DNA of 64,000 bases from an uncultured Flavobacterium sp. GTDB taxonomy: Bacteria > Bacteroidota > Bacteroidia > Flavobacteriales > Flavobacteriaceae. The translations under genes were made by a program, and so were the position numbers. Below, one piece after another: positions 33,459-41,208 of this stretch; the stretch's first letter is position 1, and every line of letters starts with the position of its first letter. The notes beneath the pieces were generated by a model that was given only the letters and a program-made list of their open reading frames with translations, had not been told where the DNA came from and made no database searches. The DNA is taken from positions 496,001-560,000 of the forward strand of contig NZ_OY730230.1 in assembly GCF_963422545.1 (NCBI RefSeq). Direction: 5' to 3'.

Positions 33459-35486
33459 TTATAACAATCCATTATATTTTCTAACAAACCATTCTGTTGC
33501 CAGTAAAATTGCGATCAAAACTAATAACCAAACCCAATCAATTAACGGTGTTTTGGTCGAAATATTTTTCTCTATCGATTTGTATTCTTTATTTTCAAGA
33601 AGCTGCTGAATCAAATCATCTGCTTGATTCTCAAAGAATGCTTTTCCGTTGGTTTGAAGTGCCAGTTGTTTTAGCTTTACAACATCAGGATTTACAAATT
33701 GTTTTTCGATATCAAAATCCAGAATCTCAAAATGACTTGAATATAATGTATTTGTATTTAGCTCTTTTACTGTAAAATTGTATTTTCCGGTTGATAATCC
33801 GTCCAGATTTACTGAGAACGAGTTATTTCCTTTTAGTAAATCGTAGTTTTTAGCTTGTTTTGTTTCAGCATTTGTAACTGTAATCGTAAGTCTGGCTTTT
33901 TCGTCAAACTCATAATTTTTATTGAAGTATTGCGCATTTATTTCAATTGCTTCTCCTGAATTATAAAAGCTTTCATGTGTTACAACTAATGATTTTTTTG
34001 AAGTTGTCGAAGCTAAATATTGAATTATTTTGTCTACAAAAACATCATATTTTTCAAATGACTGATTGTCGATATGACTTTGCAAACGCCATTTCCAACT
34101 GTTTTCTCCTAAAAGAAAAGCGGTTCTTTTTCCTTGATTTTCGGCGAAAGCCAAAAGCGGTGCATTTGTAGAAACATTTCTAATTTTTGACGAAAGTAAA
34201 ACAGATACATTTCCGTTTGTGGTAACGGTTCCGAATACATTTTGCAACGGCGGAAAATTTTCAAAACCAATATTATCTATCGCAAACAAATTAAACTGCG
34301 ACTGAAACTCTGACAAATAATCTTCAATTTGTCCACTCATTTTAAATACTAAACTATTTTGTTGTTGGTTTAGAAAATTAAAATCAGTGTTGTTTCCTGT
34401 TATAATAAATGTGTTTGTTCCTGCTAATTTATTATTATCAAAAATTGCTTTAAATGCTGTTGTTGGCTGATACAAAACTAAAACCGAAACATCTTGTAAT
34501 TGACTTATATCATTTGGTTTAACCAATATCACTTTACGTTGTGCATTAACTTCTATCGAACGTTTTAATGCCGCGATATCCGGATGATCTATTGCCGAAA
34601 CAATTGCAATAGTCGACTTTTGATCAATTACTTCTACTGCAAAATTCTTAATGTTATTGTAGCTATTTTTCTCTTTTACACCAGATGTAATACTGGCTTT
34701 ATAAATTTGCAATCCCACTTTGTCTGCCGGTAAAAGTAAATCTAAAGTGGCTGTTTTTTTTGAAGCCGAAAAAGAAACTTTCTCTCTGGCCACAATTGTA
34801 TTTCCCTGCGAAATTGTAAAATCGGCATTTATGGTTTTATCTCCTGAATATTGCAGAAATACTTCGACCGGAAATTTATTTTTATGAAAAGCGTATTTGT
34901 TTACGTTTAACTGATTGATTTTTAAATCGAGAAACGTGGTTGTATCTCCCACAACCAAAGGATAAACTTTATTGACAGGATCAAAACGATATACATAATC
35001 GTTTCCTGTAGTTTGATTTCCGTCAGTAATAATAACTGTCGGGAAAATCAGGTTTTTGTTGATGCTTTTTAGATTTTTGGCAACTTCGTCAAGATTGGTT
35101 TGTTTTCCTTTAAAATCAAATTTATCTGAAGGTTTAAAATCTGCGTCAAATTGATACGATTGAATTTCAAATTTCTCTTTAAGGGCAGGATTTGAAACTA
35201 ACTTCTGGTATAATTCAGTAACTTTTTTATCTGATTTTAAAACAGAAATAGAGCTTGAGTTGTCGACCGCAATTGCCAATGGTGTTTTGGTAATCTCAAG
35301 TGAATTTTTGGTCATTATTGGATTTATCAATAATAACAATAGTCCAAAAATGGCTGAAAAACGTAAAAAAGCCAAAAACCAAATCACATTGGATTTGTTT
35401 TTGGCTTTAAAAAAATATTGAAAATACGACAAACCACCCGCTATTACTAATGATAGTAATAATAATAGAATCGTGTTTGTAGTCAT
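33459..35486 (-). CDS. Membrane-anchored VWA-domain protein of unknown function
   Basis: A 675-residue protein with two N-terminal membrane segments (about residues 4-22 and 37-57), a large periplasmic part and one C-terminal membrane segment (IDWVWLLVLIAILLATEWFVRKY). Just after the second segment a von Willebrand A-type fold begins, with the MIDAS-like motif IAVDNSSSISVLK (DxSxS) and later IFPTVIITDGNQTTGND. Several Ig-like beta repeats follow. The layout recalls the BatA/BatB-like or glutamine-amidotransferase-like membrane proteins of Bacteroidota, but I cannot name the partner. It is alone between repeat spacers. Confidence 0.78.
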   Translation of the reverse strand: MTTNTILLLLLSLVIAGGLSYFQYFFKAKNKSNVIWFLAFLRFSAIFGLLLLLINPIMTKNSLEITKTPLAIAVDNSSSISVLKSDKKVTELYQKLVSNPALKEKFEIQSYQFDADFKPSDKFDFKGKQTNLDEVAKNLKSINKNLIFPTVIITDGNQTTGNDYVYRFDPVNKVYPLVVGDTTTFLDLKINQLNVNKYAFHKNKFPVEVFLQYSGDKTINADFTISQGNTIVAREKVSFSASKKTATLDLLLPADKVGLQIYKASITSGVKEKNSYNNIKNFAVEVIDQKSTIAIVSAIDHPDIAALKRSIEVNAQRKVILVKPNDISQLQDVSVLVLYQPTTAFKAIFDNNKLAGTNTFIITGNNTDFNFLNQQQNSLVFKMSGQIEDYLSEFQSQFNLFAIDNIGFENFPPLQNVFGTVTTNGNVSVLLSSKIRNVSTNAPLLAFAENQGKRTAFLLGENSWKWRLQSHIDNQSFEKYDVFVDKIIQYLASTTSKKSLVVTHESFYNSGEAIEINAQYFNKNYEFDEKARLTITVTNAETKQAKNYDLLKGNNSFSVNLDGLSTGKYNFTVKELNTNTLYSSHFEILDFDIEKQFVNPDVVKLKQLALQTNGKAFFENQADDLIQQLLENKEYKSIEKNISTKTPLIDWVWLLVLIAILLATEWFVRKYNGLL

Positions 35487-35496
35487 ATTTTGTTTA

Positions 35497-35600
35497 GTTT
35501 TCAGTGACAGTTTTCAGTAATCAGTACGAACTGAAAAACCTAAACTGATAGTTTTTGAATAGTTTTCAGTAATCAGTGTAAACTGAAAACCGTAAACTGA
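35497..35600. repeat. Repeat spacer between fabG and the VWA gene
   Basis: Direct copies of agttttcagtaatcagt (near 35509 and 35561) alternate with inverted gaactgaaaaacctaaactga and aaactgaaaaccgtaaactga units. A related set lies between porX and tsaE at about 57504-57558. Confidence 0.75.
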
Positions 35601-35607
35601 GACTTTT

Positions 35608-36354
35608 CTAGGTTAACATTCCTCCGCAAACATTAAGTACTTGTCCTGTAACGTATGCACTCATGTCTGAAGCTAAGAAAAGACAAGCATTTGCAACATC
35701 TTCTACAGTTCCTCCACGTTTTAACGGAATTCCGTCTCTCCAGCCTTTTACTACATCTTCTGGTAATTTTGCTGTCATTTCGGTTTCAATAAACCCTGGA
35801 GCAATTGCATTACAACGAATATTACGTGAACCCAATTCTAGTGCTACTGATTTTGTAAAACCAATTGCACCCGCTTTAGACGCAGCATAGTTTGTTTGTC
35901 CTGCATTTCCGGATACTCCTACTACAGAACTAATATTGATGATTGAACCTGCACGTTGTTTCAGGAAAGTTTTTTGAATTGCTTTTGTCATATTAAATAC
36001 TGACTTTAGATTTACATCAATAACTTGATCAAAATCAGCCTCAGACATACGCATTAACAAGTTGTCTTTTGTGATTCCGGCATTGTTAATCAAAATATCA
36101 ACAGTTCCAAAATCAGCCAAAACAGCATCAACAAAAGTTTGCGCTTCATTAAAATCCGCCGCATTTGATTGGTAACCTTTAGCTTTAACTCCTAAACTGT
36201 TCAACTCAGCTTCCAGAGCTTCTGCAGATGCTACAGATGAGCTGTATGTAAAAGCAACATTTGCACCATGTTTAGCAAAAACTTCAGCGATTCCTCTTCC
36301 AATTCCACGACTAGCGCCTGTAATGATGGCAACTTTTCCTTCTAGTAATTTCAT
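35608..36354 (-). CDS. fabG: 3-oxoacyl-[acyl-carrier-protein] reductase
   Basis: NADPH-dependent reduction of beta-ketoacyl-ACP in fatty acid elongation. SDR fold: cofactor motif TGASRGIGRG at the N-terminus, NNAG in ILINNAGITKDN, catalytic Ser in INISSVVG and the YxxxK pair in TNYAASKAG. It ends with CGGMLT, as FabG proteins do. Start taken at 36354 (MKLLEGKVAIITG, 248 residues); the ATG two codons upstream is possible. The distance to a TATATTTG element implies a leader of over 100 bases. Confidence 0.95.
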   Translation of the reverse strand: MKLLEGKVAIITGASRGIGRGIAEVFAKHGANVAFTYSSSVASAEALEAELNSLGVKAKGYQSNAADFNEAQTFVDAVLADFGTVDILINNAGITKDNLLMRMSEADFDQVIDVNLKSVFNMTKAIQKTFLKQRAGSIINISSVVGVSGNAGQTNYAASKAGAIGFTKSVALELGSRNIRCNAIAPGFIETEMTAKLPEDVVKGWRDGIPLKRGGTVEDVANACLFLASDMSAYVTGQVLNVCGGMLT

Positions 36355-36475
36355 ATTCAAAATTAATTTTAATAATTGTTTGTAGCTATTCCTGCTCCCG
36401 AAGCCTCGGGACGCTATATCTTTTCCTTGTTAAAGAAAAAAGATGTCGCTTCTATCAGGGCTATGAATGACTTGT

Positions 36476-36483
36476 CAAATATA
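36476..36483 (-). promoter_or_regulatory. Putative fabG -7 element
   Basis: Minus-strand TATATTTG (TAnnTTTG type) 122 bases upstream of the fabG ATG. No TTG at the ideal -33 spacing. Confidence 0.4.
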
Positions 36484-36562
36484 TGATAATTCCCTTTTTA
36501 AAAAAATAACAATACTATAATTTATGATGATCGACGCTTGTTTAAAACTAAAAAGAATAAAA

Positions 36563-36590
36563 AAACCGTTTCAGAATCCTGAAACGGTTT
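36563..36590 (-). terminator. Intrinsic terminator downstream of the small peptide ORF
   Basis: Perfect 12-bp arms aaaccgtttcag (36563-36574) and ctgaaacggttt (36579-36590), 4-base loop, followed on the minus strand by a T run. It closes a transcript coming from the 36673-36822 ORF. Confidence 0.8.
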
Positions 36591-36672
36591 AATAAAAATT
36601 TTCCTTATAATCATTAACAAGCTATAAATGTGCTTTTTAACTTTAACTTGATTTATGAATAATCTCCAGATG

Positions 36673-36822
36673 CTAAGAAATCCGAAAAGAGACTGTACTT
36701 GAAGGATCATAAACGGAGCACTTATTATCCTGATAAAAGTATCCTTTACCAAAAGTATTTATTTGTTGTTCTCTGCTTAATACTTCAACTTTTGAAAAAC
36801 TTAAAAGTGTTTTTAAAACCAT
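36673..36822 (-). CDS. Possible ribosomally made peptide precursor (49 aa)
   Basis: A small ORF starting MVLKTLLSFSKVEVLSREQQ and continuing INTFGKG, then a 23-residue tail beginning YFYQDNKC. The first part resembles leader sequences of flavobacterial bacteriocin-like or natural-product precursors: an amphipathic start, VLSxxEQ, then a Gly-Gly-type processing site, here G-K-G. The tail holds one Cys and many Ser/Thr/Tyr. The frame is open for 25 more codons upstream (ATG at 36897), but the leader-like match begins at 36822. It is followed by a good terminator. No processing transporter or modifying enzyme is nearby. Family membership is my pattern reading, not proven. Confidence 0.5.
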   Translation of the reverse strand: MVLKTLLSFSKVEVLSREQQINTFGKGYFYQDNKCSVYDPSSTVSFRIS

Positions 36823-36941
36823 TGTGGGTTGTTCAGCATATTGTTTCTTATTTCTTTTGTATCTGTTTGATTTCAGGCTCAAAAAATGTGTAATCATTTT
36901 ATTTTCAATTATATAAATACAAGAATTTGTGTTTAATTTAA

Positions 36942-36978
36942 ACTTTCTAGCAATATTTAGTGCCTAACGGCACATTTC
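36942..36978. repeat. Hairpin with conserved-looking flank
   Basis: Hairpin gtgcctaacggcac (36960-36973) preceded by tttctagcaatatttag. It looks like a dispersed hairpin unit, but only one copy is in this window, so that cannot be shown here. Confidence 0.4.
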
Positions 36979-36993
36979 AATTCTTGATTGGTA

Positions 36994-37266
36994 TTATACA
37001 TGATTTTGTTTTGTTACAAAAAAAAAGATTACTAACATTAATGCCATAATTAGTATTCTGTACATCGCAAAACGAAATTCCATCGTATCATTTAGTTTAT
37101 CTTTTTTTCTTTGTTTAATAAGGCTTATTATCATTACAGGAATTATAATTGCATTGGAGAGATATAAATAGTATCTCAAATACTCTGGATAAAATTCTGA
37201 TATTGCTAAAAGCACCAAACCCCAAAAAAAGAAAAAAACATTTATTGGTGTGATATATTCTTTCAT
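36994..37266 (-). CDS. Small membrane protein of unknown function
   Basis: A 90-residue ORF with three hydrophobic segments: about residues 8-23 (VFFFFWGLVLLAISEF), 33-49 (YLYLSNAIIIPVMIISL) and 69-84 (YRILIMALMLVIFFFV). A basic cytoplasmic loop, KQRKKDKLND, lies between the second and third. The coding pattern is consistent over its length. It could form a unit with the peptide ORF downstream on the same strand (171 bases apart), for example as an immunity or export helper, but that is speculation. Confidence 0.6.
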   Translation of the reverse strand: MKEYITPINVFFFFWGLVLLAISEFYPEYLRYYLYLSNAIIIPVMIISLIKQRKKDKLNDTMEFRFAMYRILIMALMLVIFFFVTKQNHV

Positions 37267-37395
37267 TATACTCTTTAAAATTTAAATTTATTTCAATGTT
37301 TCAACATGGTGGTTGCCATTTGAATTCGTTGTTCAACAAGTATCTTTTTTATATATTAATTAAAGACTAAGACATTTTAGCTTTTTAATTTTAAA

Positions 37396-37420
37396 AAAGC
37401 GACTCAAATTGAGCCGCCTT
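37396..37420 (-). terminator. Terminator after the sus-like operon
   Basis: Stem gcgactcaa / ttgagccgc (one G-U in RNA) with flanking A and T runs, 34 bases after the stop of the DUF4302 gene. On the minus strand it is followed by a T run. Confidence 0.7.
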
Positions 37421-37453
37421 TTATCCAAAACTAAAAACAAACTAAAAAAAAGT

Positions 37454-38827
37454 TTACTGAAATGAGTACGCAACCATTCTAAATGGAGTTGTTGTACTCG
37501 TAAATGTATAACCGGTATATCCAGAAACCGGAATTCTTGCAAAGTATAAGCCCGAAGGATTCATAAACTGGTCGTCAAGCGCTTTTAAGTATGATGGCGC
37601 CGCTATTGCTGGTGCACCTGCTGCTGTACTTGATTTCCAAACTCCCGGAGTAAGTGTAACTGTTTTTTTCGTTGCATCTACTGTTGGAGTAAAATAATGA
37701 TATCTTCTGGCGATTGTCACTGCTGGGTTTGTAGTTGCAGCAAATCTATACTCGATATAACTTGTTCCGTCAGCATTATTAAACCATGGCTGTATTCTGG
37801 TTATCATTATACCAGCTCCTGCGCTTGCTTCTGCATTTGCTAACAGAGAAAGGAATAATGCAGAATTTGCTTTTTCTGCTTTTGTTATACTATAAATGTA
37901 TGCGTAAACATTATTAGCGCTTCCTGGCGCTAAAAGCTTATAATCATCTGTTAAAACAAGAGGCTTAGTAGAGTATTTTATTGTTGCACTAACTCCATTT
38001 GTACCTGTAGCTGTAAAACTTCCTGTTGCGTCGTCATAGACAAATTCAGTTAATTTTTGACTCGCTACTTCTACTGCAGGACTTACTACAATACCAGTTG
38101 GTGTGTAACCAATACCCATATTATAACTTACTGAATATCCTGCCTCGATAGAATTTGCTTCTGCAAAACGAGTTACGGGACTAAAAGAAAAATCAAGCTG
38201 ATGTGTTTTTGTACCATCATTAGTTTCTAGTAATCTAAACAATGGTCTTGTTGGAGCGCCAATAACATTTTGCTCCATTACAAGGTTTTGAGGTAGATTT
38301 GCCCAGTCTTCGGCAGTTGCTTTTACAAAACGTAATTCTTTAGCAGTTCTGTTGGTTCTAAAAATGATTTCACCTTTTTCTTGTCCATAATACAAAAACT
38401 GAAAATCTCCTAAGTATCCTTTACTACGCAAAGCCGGAATTGGATAATTATCTGATTCTGATAAAAGATGGATTCTGTTTTTAGTTGTAAATGTCAAACT
38501 TACTGTACTTCCTAACTGAATTGCGTATTCACTTTTGTAAACTGCTGTATCGTCATCAAAATCAGAAGCCATTTCTACTGTTCCGTCCTGAGCAAATTTG
38601 AATAAATGTGTATAGCCTCCCAAAACAGTATTATCTGTAAAGTAAACTAATTTCCAACCAAACGGCGAAGCAAGAAGTGCATCTTTTAATTCTGATTTCT
38701 GAGCATTTAAACGATCTGTTGGTGTTTTATCAAACAGTTGTTCTGCATCTGTATTGTTGTTGCAGCTGCTTAATTGCAGTGCTAATAACGCTGCAAATAA
38801 GTACTTATATAGGTGTTTTACTTTCAT
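37454..38827 (-). CDS. DUF4302-type lipoprotein
   Basis: A 457-residue surface or periplasmic lipoprotein with the lipobox LALQLSSC at residues about 15-22. The body starts LNAQKSELKDALLASPFGWKLVYFTD and continues GGYTHLFKFAQDGTVEMASDFDD, the pattern of DUF4302 proteins, which are found only beside SusC/SusD-type systems. The function is unknown; a substrate-binding role at the cell surface is the usual guess. It is the last gene of the operon, 11 bases after the metallohydrolase gene, with a terminator beyond. Confidence 0.85.
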   Translation of the reverse strand: MKVKHLYKYLFAALLALQLSSCNNNTDAEQLFDKTPTDRLNAQKSELKDALLASPFGWKLVYFTDNTVLGGYTHLFKFAQDGTVEMASDFDDDTAVYKSEYAIQLGSTVSLTFTTKNRIHLLSESDNYPIPALRSKGYLGDFQFLYYGQEKGEIIFRTNRTAKELRFVKATAEDWANLPQNLVMEQNVIGAPTRPLFRLLETNDGTKTHQLDFSFSPVTRFAEANSIEAGYSVSYNMGIGYTPTGIVVSPAVEVASQKLTEFVYDDATGSFTATGTNGVSATIKYSTKPLVLTDDYKLLAPGSANNVYAYIYSITKAEKANSALFLSLLANAEASAGAGIMITRIQPWFNNADGTSYIEYRFAATTNPAVTIARRYHYFTPTVDATKKTVTLTPGVWKSSTAAGAPAIAAPSYLKALDDQFMNPSGLYFARIPVSGYTGYTFTSTTTPFRMVAYSFQ

Positions 38828-38838
38828 AATACTTTTAT

Positions 38839-39699
38839 TTAAAGGTTAATTACAGCAGTAGTATTTTTTTCAGCTTCATCTCTTAAGGCATAGAAATCCA
38901 TATTGAAAGCATCTTTAAAATATTTTACTACTAGTGCTTCTTTTGCTTTCAGGGCAAATAAAGCAGTTGGGCTTTTAATTCCTGCTAAAAAAGCAGCATA
39001 ATCAGCTTTAGAAGTTATCAATATAACTGACGCTGTTTCAGCAAAGTCTTCATTGATATTTGATCTGGCATAACTGGTAATGAAACCAATTTCATTTGAT
39101 ACGGGAATAGAATAATTGTACCAATCTGCTGTATATCCTACTGGTGTAATTTTTGCCCACGATTTTTCATCAAAAGGTTTGTGCTGATTCAAAATATGAA
39201 TATACTCGTGTTGGATCGTGTGTATAAACTGTGTAACATTGGCACGGTCTTTTTGCTCGATATAATCTGTTTCAAACAATGTAACACGTTGTCCTCCTTC
39301 TGCTAAACCAAGCGTTTTTGTTCCTACACTATTAAGGTTAACTCCTCCAATTAAAACAATTTCTCTTGGTGCAATTTTTTTAACAAAATCTGCTCCGCCA
39401 ATTGCTGCGTAACTGTCTAACCAGATCTTTTGAACGATTTGAAGTGCGGGTTGTACTTTTTCTACTAATGGAGGAAATAAAAATCGACTATTGTCTACTG
39501 TATTCTGGTTCCATTTGTACTGTACATTAATGTTGTATGGATTCAAATAATTAGTTGTTATCCATGTGTCTAATGTCGTTTGGTTTGGTCTTGTAAAGTC
39601 TAATTGACTTTCTCCCGGCTGATCTTCGTGAGCGCAAGAAACTAATGTTATTATTAATAAAAGCGCTCCTGCTATTTTATAGTATTTTGATAATTTCAT
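38839..39699 (-). CDS. Substrate-import-associated zinc metallohydrolase lipoprotein
   Basis: A 286-residue lipoprotein (lipobox LITLVSC) with a gluzincin-like zinc motif, HEYIHILNQ (HExxH), and a downstream NEDFAE that can supply the third ligand. The pairing of an HExxH lipoprotein with TonB-dependent SusC/SusD proteins is a recognised arrangement in Bacteroidota. It probably cleaves a peptide or another bond in the imported ligand outside the outer membrane. It lies between susD-like and DUF4302 genes with gaps of 11-19 bases, clearly cotranscribed. The substrate is unknown. Confidence 0.87.
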   Translation of the reverse strand: MKLSKYYKIAGALLLIITLVSCAHEDQPGESQLDFTRPNQTTLDTWITTNYLNPYNINVQYKWNQNTVDNSRFLFPPLVEKVQPALQIVQKIWLDSYAAIGGADFVKKIAPREIVLIGGVNLNSVGTKTLGLAEGGQRVTLFETDYIEQKDRANVTQFIHTIQHEYIHILNQHKPFDEKSWAKITPVGYTADWYNYSIPVSNEIGFITSYARSNINEDFAETASVILITSKADYAAFLAGIKSPTALFALKAKEALVVKYFKDAFNMDFYALRDEAEKNTTAVINL

Positions 39700-39718
39700 A
39701 AATCTTGTCTTAAAGTTA

Positions 39719-41197
39719 TTATCTAGGATTTAATTCAACACCTGTATTTGATGCGTGAAGCGGTATTTGTAAAGCTCTACGGTTATCATCTTTTACTAAA
39801 ATGTTAGTTGGCTTATTGTTAGTTTCGTGGTTAACAACAATGTTGAAACGTTTAACATCAAACCATCTCATTCCTTCGTGTATAAAATCTCTGCGTCTTG
39901 TTTCTGCAATTGCTTTAACATACGATGTTTGTACTGGCGTCATGGTATAAAATGGCGTGTACTCATTGTCAATTACAGGATATTTTGCTACTACTTTTGC
40001 TTCTGTAAGTTTATCTGTTGTTGGGTTATAACCTGCAGTTCTGGTAGACAAGAAATATTCAAGTTCGTCATTTGCAAGAGCAGTTTGCCCTTTCATTACA
40101 TGAGCTTCAATACGATTAAGGAAAAACTCATCGTTACTCAATAAAACTTCTGCTGTGTATGGCACTCCAATTCCAGCCGTTACGTTGGTATATTTAAAGT
40201 ACTCGTAAAACTTTGGAAGAAAAACTGTTATACTACTATTTGAAGAATAAAAATTATACAGCCATGATTTTCCAAATAAGTTGGTAGATGATCCTAATAT
40301 TTCATTATATCTATCTCCTGAAAGATAAAATCTGTTTGAATAACGTGATCTGCTCACAATAGAATTTGGAGATACGATCAATAAATTTGTATTCGCATCA
40401 CTATTAGCATATGCTATCGTTTGATCTGCAACACTTAAAAGATCATACGATGCAAAATCTCTTAATTTTCCAACAGGTTTTGGTCCTAAATCATCAGATA
40501 AAGCAATTACTCTATCCCAATCTCCTTTTACTAAATAAAATCTACTAGCGAACGCTTTTGCAGCATCTTTATTAAAATGGAATTTTACTTCTTTATAATC
40601 ATTAGTAACTAATTTTAAACCTTCTTCAAGATCTTTTTGAATAAAATCAAAAACTTCGGCTACAGTGTTTCTGGTATATTTAGTTATTAATTGTGTTTCA
40701 GGTTTTGTAACATAAGGAATACCTAAATCTTTACTTGCCGTTGCCGGATTATAACGTTTAGACCAAAATGAAACCAACATAAAATGAGAATATGCTCTGG
40801 CTAACAATGCCTCTCCTCTTTGGGGATTAAGGTTTGAAGTATTACCCAATTTATCAATTGCCTCTAAAGCTGTGTTTGCATGCGCAATAGCTTTATAACA
40901 AGCATCCCAATACATTGCCTGAGTATCAATATCAGCTGTTTCTGTTTGAATTTCCCAGTTGTAATTTTGCTCGTTTTTAGTTAGGGTTTCCACCATACCA
41001 CTGTCAAAAACATTGTCTGACATTGTCTCGGCAATATCAAAATAACTCATCTGTGGATAAGCATTTACTAATATTTCAGATATTTTATCAGGAGTATCAA
41101 TTTCTGTTCTATTGTCTGGTTTTTCCGAAAGGAAATTATCACAGCTAGTAATACCTACAAGTATTAATAGGGATAAAGTTATTTTTAATGTTTTCAT
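39719..41197 (-). CDS. SusD/RagB-family nutrient-binding outer-membrane lipoprotein
   Basis: The surface lid and binding partner of the SusC-type channel. The 492 residues start with a lipobox signal (LLILVGITSCDNFLSEKPDN), followed by TPR-like helices (GEALLARAYSHFMLVSFWSKRYNP is diagnostic). The C-terminal RagB part contains ETRRRDFIHEGMRWFDVKRF. It is 11 bases after the susC-like gene, forming the usual C-D pair. The ligand cannot be read from sequence; the neighbouring metallohydrolase suggests a peptide-containing compound. Confidence 0.95.
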   Translation of the reverse strand: MKTLKITLSLLILVGITSCDNFLSEKPDNRTEIDTPDKISEILVNAYPQMSYFDIAETMSDNVFDSGMVETLTKNEQNYNWEIQTETADIDTQAMYWDACYKAIAHANTALEAIDKLGNTSNLNPQRGEALLARAYSHFMLVSFWSKRYNPATASKDLGIPYVTKPETQLITKYTRNTVAEVFDFIQKDLEEGLKLVTNDYKEVKFHFNKDAAKAFASRFYLVKGDWDRVIALSDDLGPKPVGKLRDFASYDLLSVADQTIAYANSDANTNLLIVSPNSIVSRSRYSNRFYLSGDRYNEILGSSTNLFGKSWLYNFYSSNSSITVFLPKFYEYFKYTNVTAGIGVPYTAEVLLSNDEFFLNRIEAHVMKGQTALANDELEYFLSTRTAGYNPTTDKLTEAKVVAKYPVIDNEYTPFYTMTPVQTSYVKAIAETRRRDFIHEGMRWFDVKRFNIVVNHETNNKPTNILVKDDNRRALQIPLHASNTGVELNPR

Positions 41198-41208
41198 AAT
41201 TTTAGCTA

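Larger units (their letters stand above)
36355..36672. other. Intergenic region upstream of fabG
   Basis: No gene seen. It holds the palindrome tcccgaagcctcggga (36396-36411), also present inside the repeats near 15980, a fabG promoter-like element, and a terminator for the small ORF to its right. Short open frames here on both strands overlap the hairpin and are not credible. Confidence 0.5.

Noticed and set aside
36522..36752. 76-codon minus-strand open frame
   Set aside because: It crosses the terminator hairpin at 36563-36590 and overlaps the peptide ORF in another frame; no coding pattern.
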